Of a DNA stretch of 64,000 nt, positions 27,469 through 37,805 are shown piece by piece. The notes below the pieces were generated by a model. The model was not told the DNA's origin, did no database searches, and worked only from the letters and a program-made list of their open reading frames with translations. The stretch is from Senegalia massiliensis (GTDB lineage Bacteria > Bacillota > Clostridia > Tissierellales > SIT17). A program made the translations under genes and the position numbers. Positions within the stretch are counted from its first letter, which is position 1. Every line of letters starts with the position of its first letter. The stretch lies in assembly GCF_009911265.1 (NCBI RefSeq), contig NZ_QXXA01000003.1:83561-147560 (forward strand), read 5' to 3'.

Positions 27469-27981
27469 CTATTTATCAATACTATGATATATATTTTTAT
27501 CAAAATAGTATAATTTCCCTGAATTATTTCCACATTTGTTATCTTCTTTAAAATTAAGTCTTTTAATTAAACGAATTGACCTTGTATTTTCTGGGTGAAT
27601 CTCAGCAAATACTCTTTCAATTTGTGTTTCTTCAAATGAATTTTTTATTAATTCTGTTGCTATTTCTGTACAATACCCATAACCCCAATACTTTGGAATA
27701 AAATTATAGCCTAATTCTGCTTCATTGTCATTAGAATCTTTTTTAAGACAAATGAAACCAATGCTTTCCTCTTTTGCTTTTAATATAACTTTATGGACAT
27801 TAAATATATAATCGTTTCTATACTTCTTTATCCATTTATTTATCAGACTATTACAACTTTCCATTGATACTGAATTAGTTCCTAAATATTTATTAACTTT
27901 TCTATTATTGTTTAATTTATATAAGAATTCATTATCATCATACTTAAAAGGTTTTAAAAATAATCTTTTTGAACTTATCAC
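27469..27981 (-). CDS. RimJ/RimL-type GNAT N-acetyltransferase
   Basis: 170 residues. SKRLFLKPF opening, CoA loop YWGYGYCTEIATEL at about 116-129, and NTRSIRLIKRLNFKED near the end. Lys-rich and AT-biased like its neighbours. Substrate unknown. Confidence 0.88.
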   Translation of the reverse strand: MISSKRLFLKPFKYDDNEFLYKLNNNRKVNKYLGTNSVSMESCNSLINKWIKKYRNDYIFNVHKVILKAKEESIGFICLKKDSNDNEAELGYNFIPKYWGYGYCTEIATELIKNSFEETQIERVFAEIHPENTRSIRLIKRLNFKEDNKCGNNSGKLYYFDKNIYHSIDK

Positions 27982-28021
27982 TAAACTATCCCCCTTGTAT
28001 TCTAAGATTTTACTATATTAT

Positions 28022-28498
28022 TTACTTACCAATATATTTTGCTAAAAATAAGCATGGATTCTCTAAATTCCAAATTAAAGGAAATACTTCTAATGGATAA
28101 AATCCATTTTTAAAATAAAACCTCCTTGTTCGTTCATAAGGTTCATATTGTATTGATGAGTCTAGTGTTTTTACTGTAATAAATTTATATCCACTTTCTT
28201 TACAATAATTTTCAGCAGGAATTAGTAGATTATGACCTATACCTTGTCCATGATATTCTTCTAATACTCCTAAATTATATATGCTAACTGTATACTCATT
28301 ATGTACTTTTAAAGCAATAAATCCAATAACTTTACTTTTATCAAAAACTCCAAAGAATAACATATCTCTATGTTCAATAGACTTTTTTTTTATATCTTCT
28401 GGTGGACTAAACCATTTTGGCAATGCATTCATAATTTTAAGTGTAATACTGGTTATTAAACCTTTATCAACTATTTTTTTAATCTTAATCAAATTCAT
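28022..28498 (-). CDS. GNAT N-acetyltransferase
   Basis: 158 residues. CoA loop YHGQGIGHNLLIPAEN at about 81-96, then the YEPYERTRRFYFKNGF end typical of the AAC(6')-like and generic GNAT group. It starts 71 nt after the preceding GNAT gene ends. Substrate unknown. Confidence 0.88.
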   Translation of the reverse strand: MNLIKIKKIVDKGLITSITLKIMNALPKWFSPPEDIKKKSIEHRDMLFFGVFDKSKVIGFIALKVHNEYTVSIYNLGVLEEYHGQGIGHNLLIPAENYCKESGYKFITVKTLDSSIQYEPYERTRRFYFKNGFYPLEVFPLIWNLENPCLFLAKYIGK

Positions 28499-28569
28499 TT
28501 CACTCCTTATAATTAAAATGCTTTTTTATTTAAAATAATAGCCCAAAACTTTATTAGCATTAAATATAT

Positions 28570-29058
28570 TTATATATATTCTAAAATAGTTGTTCTTGGA
28601 AAAAATCCATATCTAGCATAAAATTTAAAAGATTCCTCATTTCCTGATGCAACTCCAATTTTTATTCTTATTACACCATTATTTCTAATCCAGTCTAATG
28701 AATTTTTCATAAGAGTATCTCCTATTTTTAATCCTCTATAGTTATCTTCTATATAAATTGAATCAATTTCTCCAATACTTTCTTTTGATATAGATGCTAT
28801 TACATATCCTATATATTTACCTTGTATCATATCTTTTGCCAAAGTTATAAATACTTGTTTATCTTTATTTTTCTCTATGACTTCTCTTCTATCCTTGAAA
28901 TTAAAGTTTTCAAACCTTTTTTTAAAGTCAATAGAATTTTGCATATGGTGATTATTAAGCTTTTTCCATAAAGGTTCAACAAAATCTAACAATTCTTTTC
29001 CACTTTCTATATAATCTATAGTTTTCTTATTGAAACTATTTTCTTCTACATTCATCAC
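28570..29058 (-). CDS. GNAT N-acetyltransferase
   Basis: 162 residues. The DSIYIEDNYRGLKIGDTLMKN strand-loop (CoA loop RGLKIG at about 125-130) and NEESFKFYARYGF near the end define the fold. Third GNAT in a row in this stretch (27469-29058); the three proteins differ from one another, so this is not a fresh tandem duplication. Confidence 0.88.
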   Translation of the reverse strand: MMNVEENSFNKKTIDYIESGKELLDFVEPLWKKLNNHHMQNSIDFKKRFENFNFKDRREVIEKNKDKQVFITLAKDMIQGKYIGYVIASISKESIGEIDSIYIEDNYRGLKIGDTLMKNSLDWIRNNGVIRIKIGVASGNEESFKFYARYGFFPRTTILEYI

Positions 29059-29127
29059 TTTAACACCTCACTTCTATCATCACTCAACTTTCAAAAGACA
29101 TCAATAAACTTTATAATCATATTTTAT

Positions 29128-29529
29128 TTATTTTGGTAGTTTATCAAATTTAGTTACTTTATCTAAGTCATTATCCCAGTTAGCTTTGCTTTCTAAGTAA
29201 ATATGACCTTGAGGTTTAATAGGTACTTTGGTATCAAGAGACCCTGCTGGAACAACTAATAATTTTCCATCCATCTGAATATTTGGAAGTGCAGATCCAC
29301 AATTAGAGCAAAAACTTTTTATGTGTCCACTAGATTTATAGTTAAAAATTTTTGCTTTATTTTCACCAGATAACCACTTTAACTTAGCTGTGGAAGAAAA
29401 TAGATTTGCAGCATGTGCTGATCCAGTATCTTTACGGCAATACTCACAATGACAAAGAAAGAAATTTTCAAAATCTCCTTCTACTTCAAATTTAATTTCA
29501 CCACAAAGACATGATCCTGTATGTTTCAT
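29128..29529 (-). CDS. GFA / CENP-V domain protein
   Basis: 133 residues, one zinc-binding GFA domain. Cys ligands appear as CLC (7, 9), CHCEYC (26, 28, 31) and CSNC (74, 77), the usual three sets. Members were first described as glutathione-dependent formaldehyde-activating enzymes; the biochemical role of most, and of this one, is not established. Cytosolic. Confidence 0.9.
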   Translation of the reverse strand: MKHTGSCLCGEIKFEVEGDFENFFLCHCEYCRKDTGSAHAANLFSSTAKLKWLSGENKAKIFNYKSSGHIKSFCSNCGSALPNIQMDGKLLVVPAGSLDTKVPIKPQGHIYLESKANWDNDLDKVTKFDKLPK

Positions 29530-29599
29530 AATTATTGCTCCTTCTTTAATTTTTTTGATTTATTCATCCATAATTAGGTAATTAAATTCTAATACTTAG

Positions 29600-30370
29600 T
29601 TATAAATTCTCAGCCTTTTTTCTAAGATTTATATCAATTTGATTTAAAATATAATCCGAAAAATCAACATATAAATGTTTCCTATATCTCATTTTATATA
29701 ATTTATCTCTATAAACATTCAATGCATCTTCTATAAGACATCTGTATTTCTGTGGTAATATATTCTTTGCCCAAATTCCCCCTTCAAGCTTTGAGGAAAT
29801 GATACCTTCTTTTACGAAATATAAAACTCTACATAAATTAAGAATAATATAAATAGGATTATCTAGTATTTGATCCTTTGCATTTTTGACATCATCAAGT
29901 ATTGAATTTATATAAGCTTCCTTTGGTACATTATTAAATACATCATCTATATCTCTACCATAAAGACAAATCCCTCGATGTTTTATAACAGTCATATGTG
30001 CTGCCAGATCTTGATCTACGTCTCCCCCACAAATATAATCTTCATTAGCAAGATATTTATCTCGGTGCAAATCAGAGTAGTGTAGTTCAAAAGGTGTAGG
30101 ATAGACAAATTCTTTTGCATATTGTTCTAATATAATGCTCATTTCTATGCCTTTATCAGGTAAATTATATATATATACTATTGATGATATAAGTTCTTTT
30201 TTTATTTTGTCATTAATAGGTTGTCTAACTACTACAAGAAAATCAATATCACTTGAATCAGTATAACAACCCATTGCTAATGAACCATGTAAGTATACTC
30301 CAACAAGATTATTCTCTAATATTCTCTTAAATTTATTAATTATTATATCTAATATTTTAAATGGACCCAA
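29600..30370 (-). CDS. Nucleotidyltransferase with AadA-like C-terminal domain
   Basis: 256 residues. The N-terminal HGSLAMGCYTDSSDIDFLVV (about 28-47) is a polymerase-beta nucleotidyltransferase motif, with GS at 29-30 and metal-binding Asp41 and Asp43. The C-terminal half (about 140-250) is the helical domain seen in streptomycin/spectinomycin 3''/9-adenylyltransferases (CRVLYFVKEGIISSKLEGG). Aminoglycoside adenylylation is a reasonable hypothesis; identity to a known resistance enzyme cannot be judged here. Confidence 0.85.
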   Translation of the reverse strand: MGPFKILDIIINKFKRILENNLVGVYLHGSLAMGCYTDSSDIDFLVVVRQPINDKIKKELISSIVYIYNLPDKGIEMSIILEQYAKEFVYPTPFELHYSDLHRDKYLANEDYICGGDVDQDLAAHMTVIKHRGICLYGRDIDDVFNNVPKEAYINSILDDVKNAKDQILDNPIYIILNLCRVLYFVKEGIISSKLEGGIWAKNILPQKYRCLIEDALNVYRDKLYKMRYRKHLYVDFSDYILNQIDINLRKKAENL

Positions 30371-30405
30371 ATATACACCCCTCCTTTAGATAATTAATTA
30401 AATTA

Positions 30406-30531
30406 TTACTTGTATTGTGATATGCCTCTTTCAAAGGCTACTTTATCATTATTTTCTATTCCAAATAATGCTTCTTGCAAATCAAATGTACTAGCATAGA
30501 ATTTTGCTCTTTTTATATATTTATCTATAGT
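30406..30531 (-). pseudogene. Headless coding remnant in spacer
   Basis: An open frame of about 41 codons with no start codon follows the end of the 2H phosphoesterase gene (stop at 30525) and ends TAA at 30406. It reads as real protein (KRAKFYASTFDLQEALFGI, then ENNDKVAFERGIS). It looks like the surviving tail of a deleted gene; the family is not recognised. Confidence 0.35.
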
Positions 30532-31031
30532 CTAATGACGAACTCAATATTTGAATTTTCATTTTCATCAATTTTCTCAACATATATTTTTTCAACTACT
30601 GTTTCAAAAACATTCACTATATTTTCTGTTTCAATAAATGCTGACTTAAAATTACTTATATCATCTAGTTTTCCAACGGTAAGATGAGGAAAATACGTAA
30701 GTTTCTTATATAAGAATTTGTTTAAAATTCCTGTATATAATTTATCATGTATTTCAATTATTTTATCATTCCCCTGTTTAATATTTAAAAATAAATAATA
30801 ATCTGATGTTCCTGTTATACCTCTTAACCTAATCTTAAATTTATTTATGTCTTTCAATATTTCTATCATATGTTTTTTAAGTTCTTCTGTACTTATATCA
30901 CTTTCAAATGGAAAAACTAGAGTAATATGAGGTTTAATGCAAGTATATAGTGGGTCATATTTACTTCTAATTTCTTCTATAATTTCAATATCATTTAATT
31001 TAGGAAAAATAATTATAGATCTTTTTTTCAT
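30525..31031 (-). CDS. 2H phosphoesterase (2'-5' RNA ligase-like)
   Basis: 168 residues with the two HxT signatures of the 2H superfamily, HIT at 35-37 and HLT at 116-118, at the expected spacing. Members cyclise, open or ligate 2'-5' phosphodiester linkages in RNA or small nucleotides. No partner gene gives the substrate. Its stop is followed by a headless coding remnant. Confidence 0.87.
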   Translation of the reverse strand: MKKRSIIIFPKLNDIEIIEEIRSKYDPLYTCIKPHITLVFPFESDISTEELKKHMIEILKDINKFKIRLRGITGTSDYYLFLNIKQGNDKIIEIHDKLYTGILNKFLYKKLTYFPHLTVGKLDDISNFKSAFIETENIVNVFETVVEKIYVEKIDENENSNIEFVIRL

Positions 31032-31146
31032 ATTTTCACTTCCTTATGCTTTAATCATTTGAATTATATATAACATTTTAAATCTTCCTTATGTTTTAAT
31101 ATTTAGATATATCAATATTATGATTTAAAATAAAAACAAGTTTTTA

Positions 31147-31842
31147 CTAAAATGTGTAACTTAGTTGTTCTAAAAGTGCTTTTAATATTTTAATAGAGTT
31201 CAAAGAAACATCTACACAATTTTCTTCAAATGCTTCGATTCCACATTCTTCTTCTGTATCAGTTATAGATCTAATTGCTAAAAATGGTATTTCATTTACA
31301 TAACAGACATGGGCAATACTAGCAGTCTCCATATCCACACATAAAGGATTATATTTTAAAATAATTTCTTCACGTCCATTTTGAATTATAAAGGATTCAC
31401 CTGTAACAATTTTTCCAAAACTCACTGTTTGTTCAAATTTATTTTGTTTCAAGGCTTTTTTGCAGTAATGAATTAATATAGCTTCACTTTTGAAATAAAT
31501 ACTTTCCATCCAAGGATGATATTCTGTTAGTATACCATCATCAACATCATGATAAGCTATTTCAGTGGCTATGACAGTATCACCAATTTTTAATGTCTTA
31601 TCTATACCTCCAGCTACACCTACAACAATAATATGCGAAACAGAAAACTTATCAATTAATATTTGTGTTGCAATGGCTGCATTAACCTTACACACTCCAC
31701 AATATAAAGCAACAACATTGATATTTTTATAAACTCCATTATAAAACTTCAACATTGCAGTTGATACAATTTTAACATCTGAAATAGATTTGACAAAAGG
31801 CATAATTTCATTTTCAGTTGGTCCTATTATTCCAATCTTCAT
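31147..31842 (-). CDS. mtnN: 5'-methylthioadenosine/S-adenosylhomocysteine nucleosidase
   Basis: 231 residues, standard for MTA/SAH nucleosidase. Catalytic Glu12, the purine-binding VDMETASIAH (Glu172) and the catalytic Asp195 (RSITDTEE) are all present, plus the phosphorylase-type VVGVAGGID. It hydrolyses the product of SAM-dependent reactions (MTA, SAH, 5'-deoxyadenosine) in the methyl cycle. It is the rightmost gene of the accessory array, 139 nt beyond the suf terminator. Confidence 0.92.
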   Translation of the reverse strand: MKIGIIGPTENEIMPFVKSISDVKIVSTAMLKFYNGVYKNINVVALYCGVCKVNAAIATQILIDKFSVSHIIVVGVAGGIDKTLKIGDTVIATEIAYHDVDDGILTEYHPWMESIYFKSEAILIHYCKKALKQNKFEQTVSFGKIVTGESFIIQNGREEIILKYNPLCVDMETASIAHVCYVNEIPFLAIRSITDTEEECGIEAFEENCVDVSLNSIKILKALLEQLSYTF

Positions 31843-31945
31843 ATTACTTCCCCCTTATATTTATCATTCAATTTCAAATTTTCAATAATTTTATTACCTT
31901 CTTTAATTCTACATTTCTTTCCAAAACCCTCTTTTTCCACATAAA

Positions 31946-31979
31946 AAAAGATTGAATTCCAAATGGAATTCAATCTTTT
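31946..31979 (-). terminator. suf operon terminator
   Basis: A 15-bp perfect hairpin with a 4-nt loop, immediately after sufU (stop at 31981), followed on the minus strand by a run of seven T. Strong intrinsic terminator; it also marks the edge of the accessory array. Confidence 0.9.
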
Positions 31980-31980
31980 A

Positions 31981-32401
31981 CTAAACATCTTCTTTTATTG
32001 ATTCACCTAGAGCATGCCATGCTAATACTGCACATTTTACTCTTGCTGGCATATTTGAAATATTTTGAAGTATAAATGCATCTTTTAATTTTTCAAATTC
32101 TCTTTCATCTGTTATTTCTTTTTTAATCATACCTATAAATAATTCTACTAAATCATAAGCTTCTTTTTTTGTCTTTCCTTTTATTAAGTCTATCATCATT
32201 GATGTGGAAGCCTTACTTATTGCACATCCATGACCAATAAAAGCTGCATCTTTTATAATATCTCCATCAAATTTAAATTGTAAAGTTAAATCATCTCCAC
32301 ATGATGGGTTATGTCCTCTTTCACTATGGTCTGGATTTTCTAATTGTTTTTCATTATGTCCACTTGTATTGTGTTCCATTATGAGTTCTGTATATATTGA
32401 A

Positions 32402-32412
<11 letters not shown>
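31981..32412 (-). CDS. sufU: SufU-type iron-sulfur cluster assembly protein
   Basis: 143 residues. Cys38, Asp40, Cys63 and Cys127 form the zinc/sulfur-transfer site of the Gram-positive SufU group, which takes persulfide from SufS rather than acting as a classic IscU scaffold. The ATG overlaps the end of sufS by about 11 nt. Last gene of sufCBDSU. Confidence 0.95.
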
Positions 32413-33626
<1,214 letters not shown>

Positions 33627-33640
<14 letters not shown>

Positions 33641-34715
33641 TTGTAATTCTCCAATCAATATCTTTCTCTATTCTTTCCCTTAAATCTTCATAAGGAATTA
33701 AATCTATTATTGGTCTAAATGATGCTTCTATTATCATTTTTTTAGCATCTTTTTCACTTAAACCTCGACTCATAAGATAAAATAATTTAAGTTCATTAAT
33801 TTGACCAGCAGATGCAGCATGTTCTCCTTCTACATCATCTTCTCCACATATAAGAGCTGGTATTGCATCTGATTTTACACCTTTATCTAAAAGGATAACA
33901 TATTCCCCTTCTTCTCCTTTAGATCTAGTTGAACCTTTTTTGAAATCTAAATTTCCTCTAAAGACTTTTTTTGCTTTGTCTTTTAATGCTCCTTTGGTTT
34001 CTATATTACTTAAGCATCTTCTTCCAAAGTGATTCATTGTATATTCTAAATCTAATCCCATTTCATCATCACCAAAGTATATACTCTTAAGATTTGCTGA
34101 TGAATTATCTTCTAATAAATTTGTTATAAAACTAGTTGATGTTATTGCACTTCCTAGTTCTACAGATATAAAATTCACTTCTGCATCTCTACCAACAACT
34201 GCAATATTTGAATCAAAATTATGAGATGTTTTACTCATAGTTTGAACTTTTATTACTGTTACATTTGAATTGTCTTCTGCATATATTTTTGTAACTCCAT
34301 TATGAAATGATTTTTCTGTTGAAGTATAATCCATAACTACTGTAACTTCACTATTCTGATGTGCTAATATTAAATTATGGTCTAATACTAATGATTCTTC
34401 ATTGTTCATATTAAAATCTAATCTTACAGGTTCTTGTATTTTCTGACCTCTTTCTAAATCAATTATTACTCCTGTATTAGAGAATTTTTCTGTTAATTTC
34501 ACTAATTCTTTATCTACTCCAAATTCACTATCAACTTTTAAATACTTTGTATAATTATTTATTTCTTCTTTTGTATTTATATGCTGTATATTTAAATCTT
34601 CTATTTTAGGAATATTTAACGATTTATACTCTCTGTGTTCTGGTATTTCTACATCTTTTAGCCTTATTCTTTTCCACTTAGGTAAGTCAACCTCTTTATA
34701 TTCTTTTAAGTTCAT
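33627..34715 (-). CDS. sufD: SufD, Fe-S assembly scaffold subunit
   Basis: 362 residues with the right-handed beta-helix core of the SufBD family and the C-terminal EGEHAASAGQINELKLFYLMSRGLS. It pairs with SufB and SufC in the SufBC2D scaffold. It ends within the first codons of sufS and starts 12 nt after sufB. Confidence 0.95.
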
Positions 34716-34726
34716 ATTTTCACCCC

Positions 34727-36145
34727 TTAGCCTATTGTTCCTTCGAGCTCTAATTTGATAAGATTATTAAGCTCTACTGCATATTCAAGTGGTAATTCTT
34801 TGGCTATAGGTTCTACAAATCCCCTTACTATCATAGCCTTTGCTTCTTCTTCATCTATTCCTCTACTCATTAGATAAAATATTGCTTCATCACTAATTCT
34901 ACCTATTTTTGCTTCATGTCCTATGTCTATATCATCATTTTTTAATTCAATTATTGGTATTGTATCTGAATTAGATTCATTATCAAGCATAAGTGATTCA
35001 CATGATACTGTTGATTTACTTCCATGAGCATTTGGAGCTACTCTTAAAAGTCCTCTATAGAATGCATATCCACCATCTTTTGATATAGATTTTGAATTTA
35101 TATTTGATGTTGTATGAGGTGCTGCATGAACTACTTTAGATCCAGTATCTAGATATTGTCCACTTGCTGCAAATGTAATTCCTGTAAATTCTGCTTTAGC
35201 CCCTTCTCCTCTTAATATACTCATAGGATAAAGCATAGATACTTTAGACCCAAATGAACCTGATATCCACTCTATTGTTCCATTTTTATCTACAGCTGCT
35301 CTTTTAGTATTTAGATTATACATATTTCTAGACCAGTTTTCTATTGTAGAATATCTTAATTTTGCATCTTCCTTTACAAATAACTCAACACATCCTGCAT
35401 GAAGGTTATTTACTGAATACTTAGGTGCTGAACAACCTTCTATAAAATGTACCTCTGCACCTTTTTCTACAACTATAAGTGTGTGCTCAAATTGTCCTGC
35501 TCCTGGAGCATTAAGTCTAAAGTATGATTGAAGTGGGATATCTACCTTTACTCCTTCTGGTACATATACAAATGAACCACCTGACCATACTGCTCCATGA
35601 AGTGCTGCAAATTTATGATCATTTGGAGGTACTAATTTCATAAAATACTCTTTTACTATGTCTTCATAATCTTTTATAGCTGTATCCATATCTGTATATA
35701 CTACACCTTGATCCACTAACTCTTTTTTTATATTGTGATAAACCACTTCAGAATCATATTGAGCCCCTACTCCTGCAAGTGACTTTTTTTCCGCTTCAGG
35801 AATACCAAGTGAATCAAATGTCTTTTTAATATCTTCTGGAACATCTTCCCAACTAGTACTCATATCTGCATCTGGACGTATATAATTAACTATATTTTCT
35901 ATGTCAAGTCCTGATAAATCTGCTCCCCAAGTTGGTACTGGCTTAGACTTAAATATATCTAATGATTTAAGTCTAAAATCTAGCATCCATTTTGGCTCAT
36001 CTTTTTCCCTTGATATTTCCTTTACTATTTCAGGAGTTAATCCTTTTTCAGTTTTATATTTATATTTAAACTCATTTTTTATATCATATATGCCCCGATC
36101 TATATCTGCTATATATGTTTTCTCTCTTTTTTCCATTGTTTTCAC
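34727..36145 (-). CDS. sufB: SufB, Fe-S assembly scaffold subunit
   Basis: 472 residues, standard for SufB. The conserved VPEGVKVDIPLQSYFRLN and the C-terminal IGHEAKIGRISDEAIFYLMS are present, with the Cys of HAGCVEL and CESLM available for cluster or persulfide transfer. Starts 4 nt after sufC. Builds clusters on the SufBC2D complex with ATP energy from SufC. Confidence 0.97.
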   Translation of the reverse strand: MKTMEKREKTYIADIDRGIYDIKNEFKYKYKTEKGLTPEIVKEISREKDEPKWMLDFRLKSLDIFKSKPVPTWGADLSGLDIENIVNYIRPDADMSTSWEDVPEDIKKTFDSLGIPEAEKKSLAGVGAQYDSEVVYHNIKKELVDQGVVYTDMDTAIKDYEDIVKEYFMKLVPPNDHKFAALHGAVWSGGSFVYVPEGVKVDIPLQSYFRLNAPGAGQFEHTLIVVEKGAEVHFIEGCSAPKYSVNNLHAGCVELFVKEDAKLRYSTIENWSRNMYNLNTKRAAVDKNGTIEWISGSFGSKVSMLYPMSILRGEGAKAEFTGITFAASGQYLDTGSKVVHAAPHTTSNINSKSISKDGGYAFYRGLLRVAPNAHGSKSTVSCESLMLDNESNSDTIPIIELKNDDIDIGHEAKIGRISDEAIFYLMSRGIDEEEAKAMIVRGFVEPIAKELPLEYAVELNNLIKLELEGTIG

Positions 36146-36148
36146 CTC

Positions 36149-36883
36149 TTATGAAAGATCTTTTTTAAATTCTTCATAACCTTTTTGTTCAATTTTATCT
36201 GCTAATTCTGCTCCTCCAGTTTTAACTATTTTCCCATCTACTAACACATGTACATAATCAGGCTCTAAATAGTCTAAAATCTTATTGTAATGTGTTATTA
36301 CCAATATTGCATTTTCATCATTAGAATAGGCTTTTACGCCTTTAGAAACAATTCTAATTGCATCAATATCAAGTCCTGAATCTGTTTCATCTAGTATTGC
36401 TAATTTAGGCTCTAAAATTGTCATTTGTAATATTTCATTTTTCTTTTTTTCTCCACCTGAAAATCCTTGATTTAAATATCTCCCTGCATAAGTTTCATCC
36501 ATTTCAAGTAATTCCATTTTTTCTTTTAGAACTTTCCTAAATGCAAAAATTCCTTGCTTTTCATCAGTAATCGCTGATTTTGAAGTTCTAAGGAAATTTT
36601 CTACTGTAACTCCTGGTATTTCTTCTGGATATTGAAATGATAAAAATAGACCTTCTTTTGCTCTTTTGTCTACTGATAAATCATTTATATTTTTATCATT
36701 AAATATTATCTCTCCATCTGTTATTTCATGTTTTGGGTGTCCCATTAGTACATTTGCAAGAGTAGATTTTCCTGCCCCATTAGGTCCCATAATTACATGT
36801 ATTTCACCTTTATTTATTTTTAAATTTAAACCTTTTAATATTTCTGCATCTTCTACTTTAGAATGCAAATTTTTTATATCCAT
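36149..36883 (-). CDS. sufC: SufC, Fe-S assembly ATPase
   Basis: 244 residues from the ATG at 36883, which has AAGGA 7 nt upstream; the earlier ATG at 36907 directly abuts its GGAG and is a poor start. Walker A GPNGAGKST at 33-41, then the Q-loop region SFQYPEEIPG, signature FSGGEKKKNE and Walker B AILDETDSGLD. Cytosolic ABC ATPase driving SufBD. First gene of the operon. Confidence 0.96.
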   Translation of the reverse strand: MDIKNLHSKVEDAEILKGLNLKINKGEIHVIMGPNGAGKSTLANVLMGHPKHEITDGEIIFNDKNINDLSVDKRAKEGLFLSFQYPEEIPGVTVENFLRTSKSAITDEKQGIFAFRKVLKEKMELLEMDETYAGRYLNQGFSGGEKKKNEILQMTILEPKLAILDETDSGLDIDAIRIVSKGVKAYSNDENAILVITHYNKILDYLEPDYVHVLVDGKIVKTGGAELADKIEQKGYEEFKKDLS

Positions 36884-36960
36884 TATTTTTTCCTTCAAAT
36901 CTTCCATCTCCTTATCCGTTAATCAATTCCTAGTAATTCACTGCGAATTAAACTCTAATT

Positions 36961-36991
36961 ATATCCTACTATATTACTTGGTATTAGTCAA
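36961..36991 (-). promoter_or_regulatory. suf promoter with overlapping dyad (candidate Rrf2-type operator)
   Basis: The -35 TTGACT (36986-36991) and -10 TAGGAT (36963-36968) are 17 nt apart, upstream of sufC. An imperfect dyad, ATACCAAGTAAT facing ATATCCTACTAT on the other strand, covers 36961-36984, so a bound dimer would block the polymerase. That layout is typical of IscR/Rrf2 control of suf genes; no regulator is in the window, and the dyad is weak. Confidence 0.55.
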
Positions 36992-36992
36992 T

Positions 36993-37019
36993 AAAAAAGT
37001 GGGAACATTAACTGTCCCC
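36993..37019 (-). terminator. Terminator after fetB
   Basis: A 7-bp GGGGACA/TGTTCCC hairpin (one G-U pair, 5-nt loop) followed by AC and six T on the minus strand, just after the FetB stop at 37026. It separates that operon from the suf promoter. Confidence 0.8.
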
Positions 37020-37025
37020 ATGGCT

Positions 37026-37805
37026 TTATTTTAATTGTTCTCTATGATTAAAAAAAGTTTTATAACCTAACTGTAAAAATATTATTACAGTTAAGGATAC
37101 ACTTCCTATTATTCCAAGCATAATAGCTATTTGATACTTTATTGATGTAATAGGAGATATACCTGATAATATTTGTCCTGTCATCATTCCCGGTAAAAAT
37201 ATAATTCCCATACCCATCATAGAATTTATAGTAGGCATAATGGCAGAATCAAATGCATTATTTACAATTTTTTTAGATGCTTTTTTTGAATTAGCTCCAA
37301 GCATAAGAGCAGTTTCAACTTCATCATATCTTGAATTAAACCCATCTATAAGTCTTTCTACTCCTAAAGAAATACCTGTCATGGAATTTCCTATAAGCAT
37401 ACCTGCAAGCGGTATAAAATATTGAGGCTTGTACCATGGTTCTATTCCAACTACTATAAATAAGAAAAAAAGTATAGATGTAATTGTACCTATGGTCATT
37501 GAAATTGCTATTATCTTTTTTAAACTATTTGATATGTCGTTTTTTACTCTTTTAAATATATTAAATACAGCAAAAGTCTCCATTATAAGTATTATTATAA
37601 TTGTGACTAAAGGAGATGGGTTTTCAAATATATATACTAAAATATATCCTATAAGTCCAAGCTGTAAAGTCATTCTCAAACTTGCAATTAATATTTCTCT
37701 TTCTCTATTTATATTTTTTATTTTTACTATAAATAGTAATATAAGTACAAATACATAAGCACTGGCAAGTTGTAAAAGAGTTATATCTACTATTTTATCT
37801 GTCAT
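37026..37805 (-). CDS. fetB: FetB-like (UPF0014) ABC permease
   Basis: 259 residues with about seven membrane helices. NSMTGISLGVERLIDGFNSR and MTGQILSGISP are the hallmark blocks of the UPF0014/YbbM/FetB family. In E. coli FetAB exports iron and protects against peroxide stress. The start overlaps the end of fetA by 11 nt. It lies next to the iron-sulfur operon, which suits an iron-homeostasis role. Confidence 0.88.
   Translation of the reverse strand: MTDKIVDITLLQLASAYVFVLILLFIVKIKNINREREILIASLRMTLQLGLIGYILVYIFENPSPLVTIIIILIMETFAVFNIFKRVKNDISNSLKKIIAISMTIGTITSILFFLFIVVGIEPWYKPQYFIPLAGMLIGNSMTGISLGVERLIDGFNSRYDEVETALMLGANSKKASKKIVNNAFDSAIMPTINSMMGMGIIFLPGMMTGQILSGISPITSIKYQIAIMLGIIGSVSLTVIIFLQLGYKTFFNHREQLK

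Noticed and set aside
27469..29058. Recent tandem duplication of three GNAT genes
   Set aside because: The three proteins share only the fold-level motifs and differ throughout, so they are not fresh copies.
1381..31146. Integron attC sites in the spacers
   Set aside because: Scattered TCTAAC/TTCTAAC words occur in a few spacers, but I found no paired GTTRRRY/RYYYAAC structure, no shared spacer length and no integrase.
31839..31940. A 34-codon frame (GTG start) between the suf terminator and mtnN, ending ATGA over the mtnN start
   Set aside because: It looks protein-like but has no ribosome site, begins inside terminator sequence and has no recognised relatives; too weak to call a gene.
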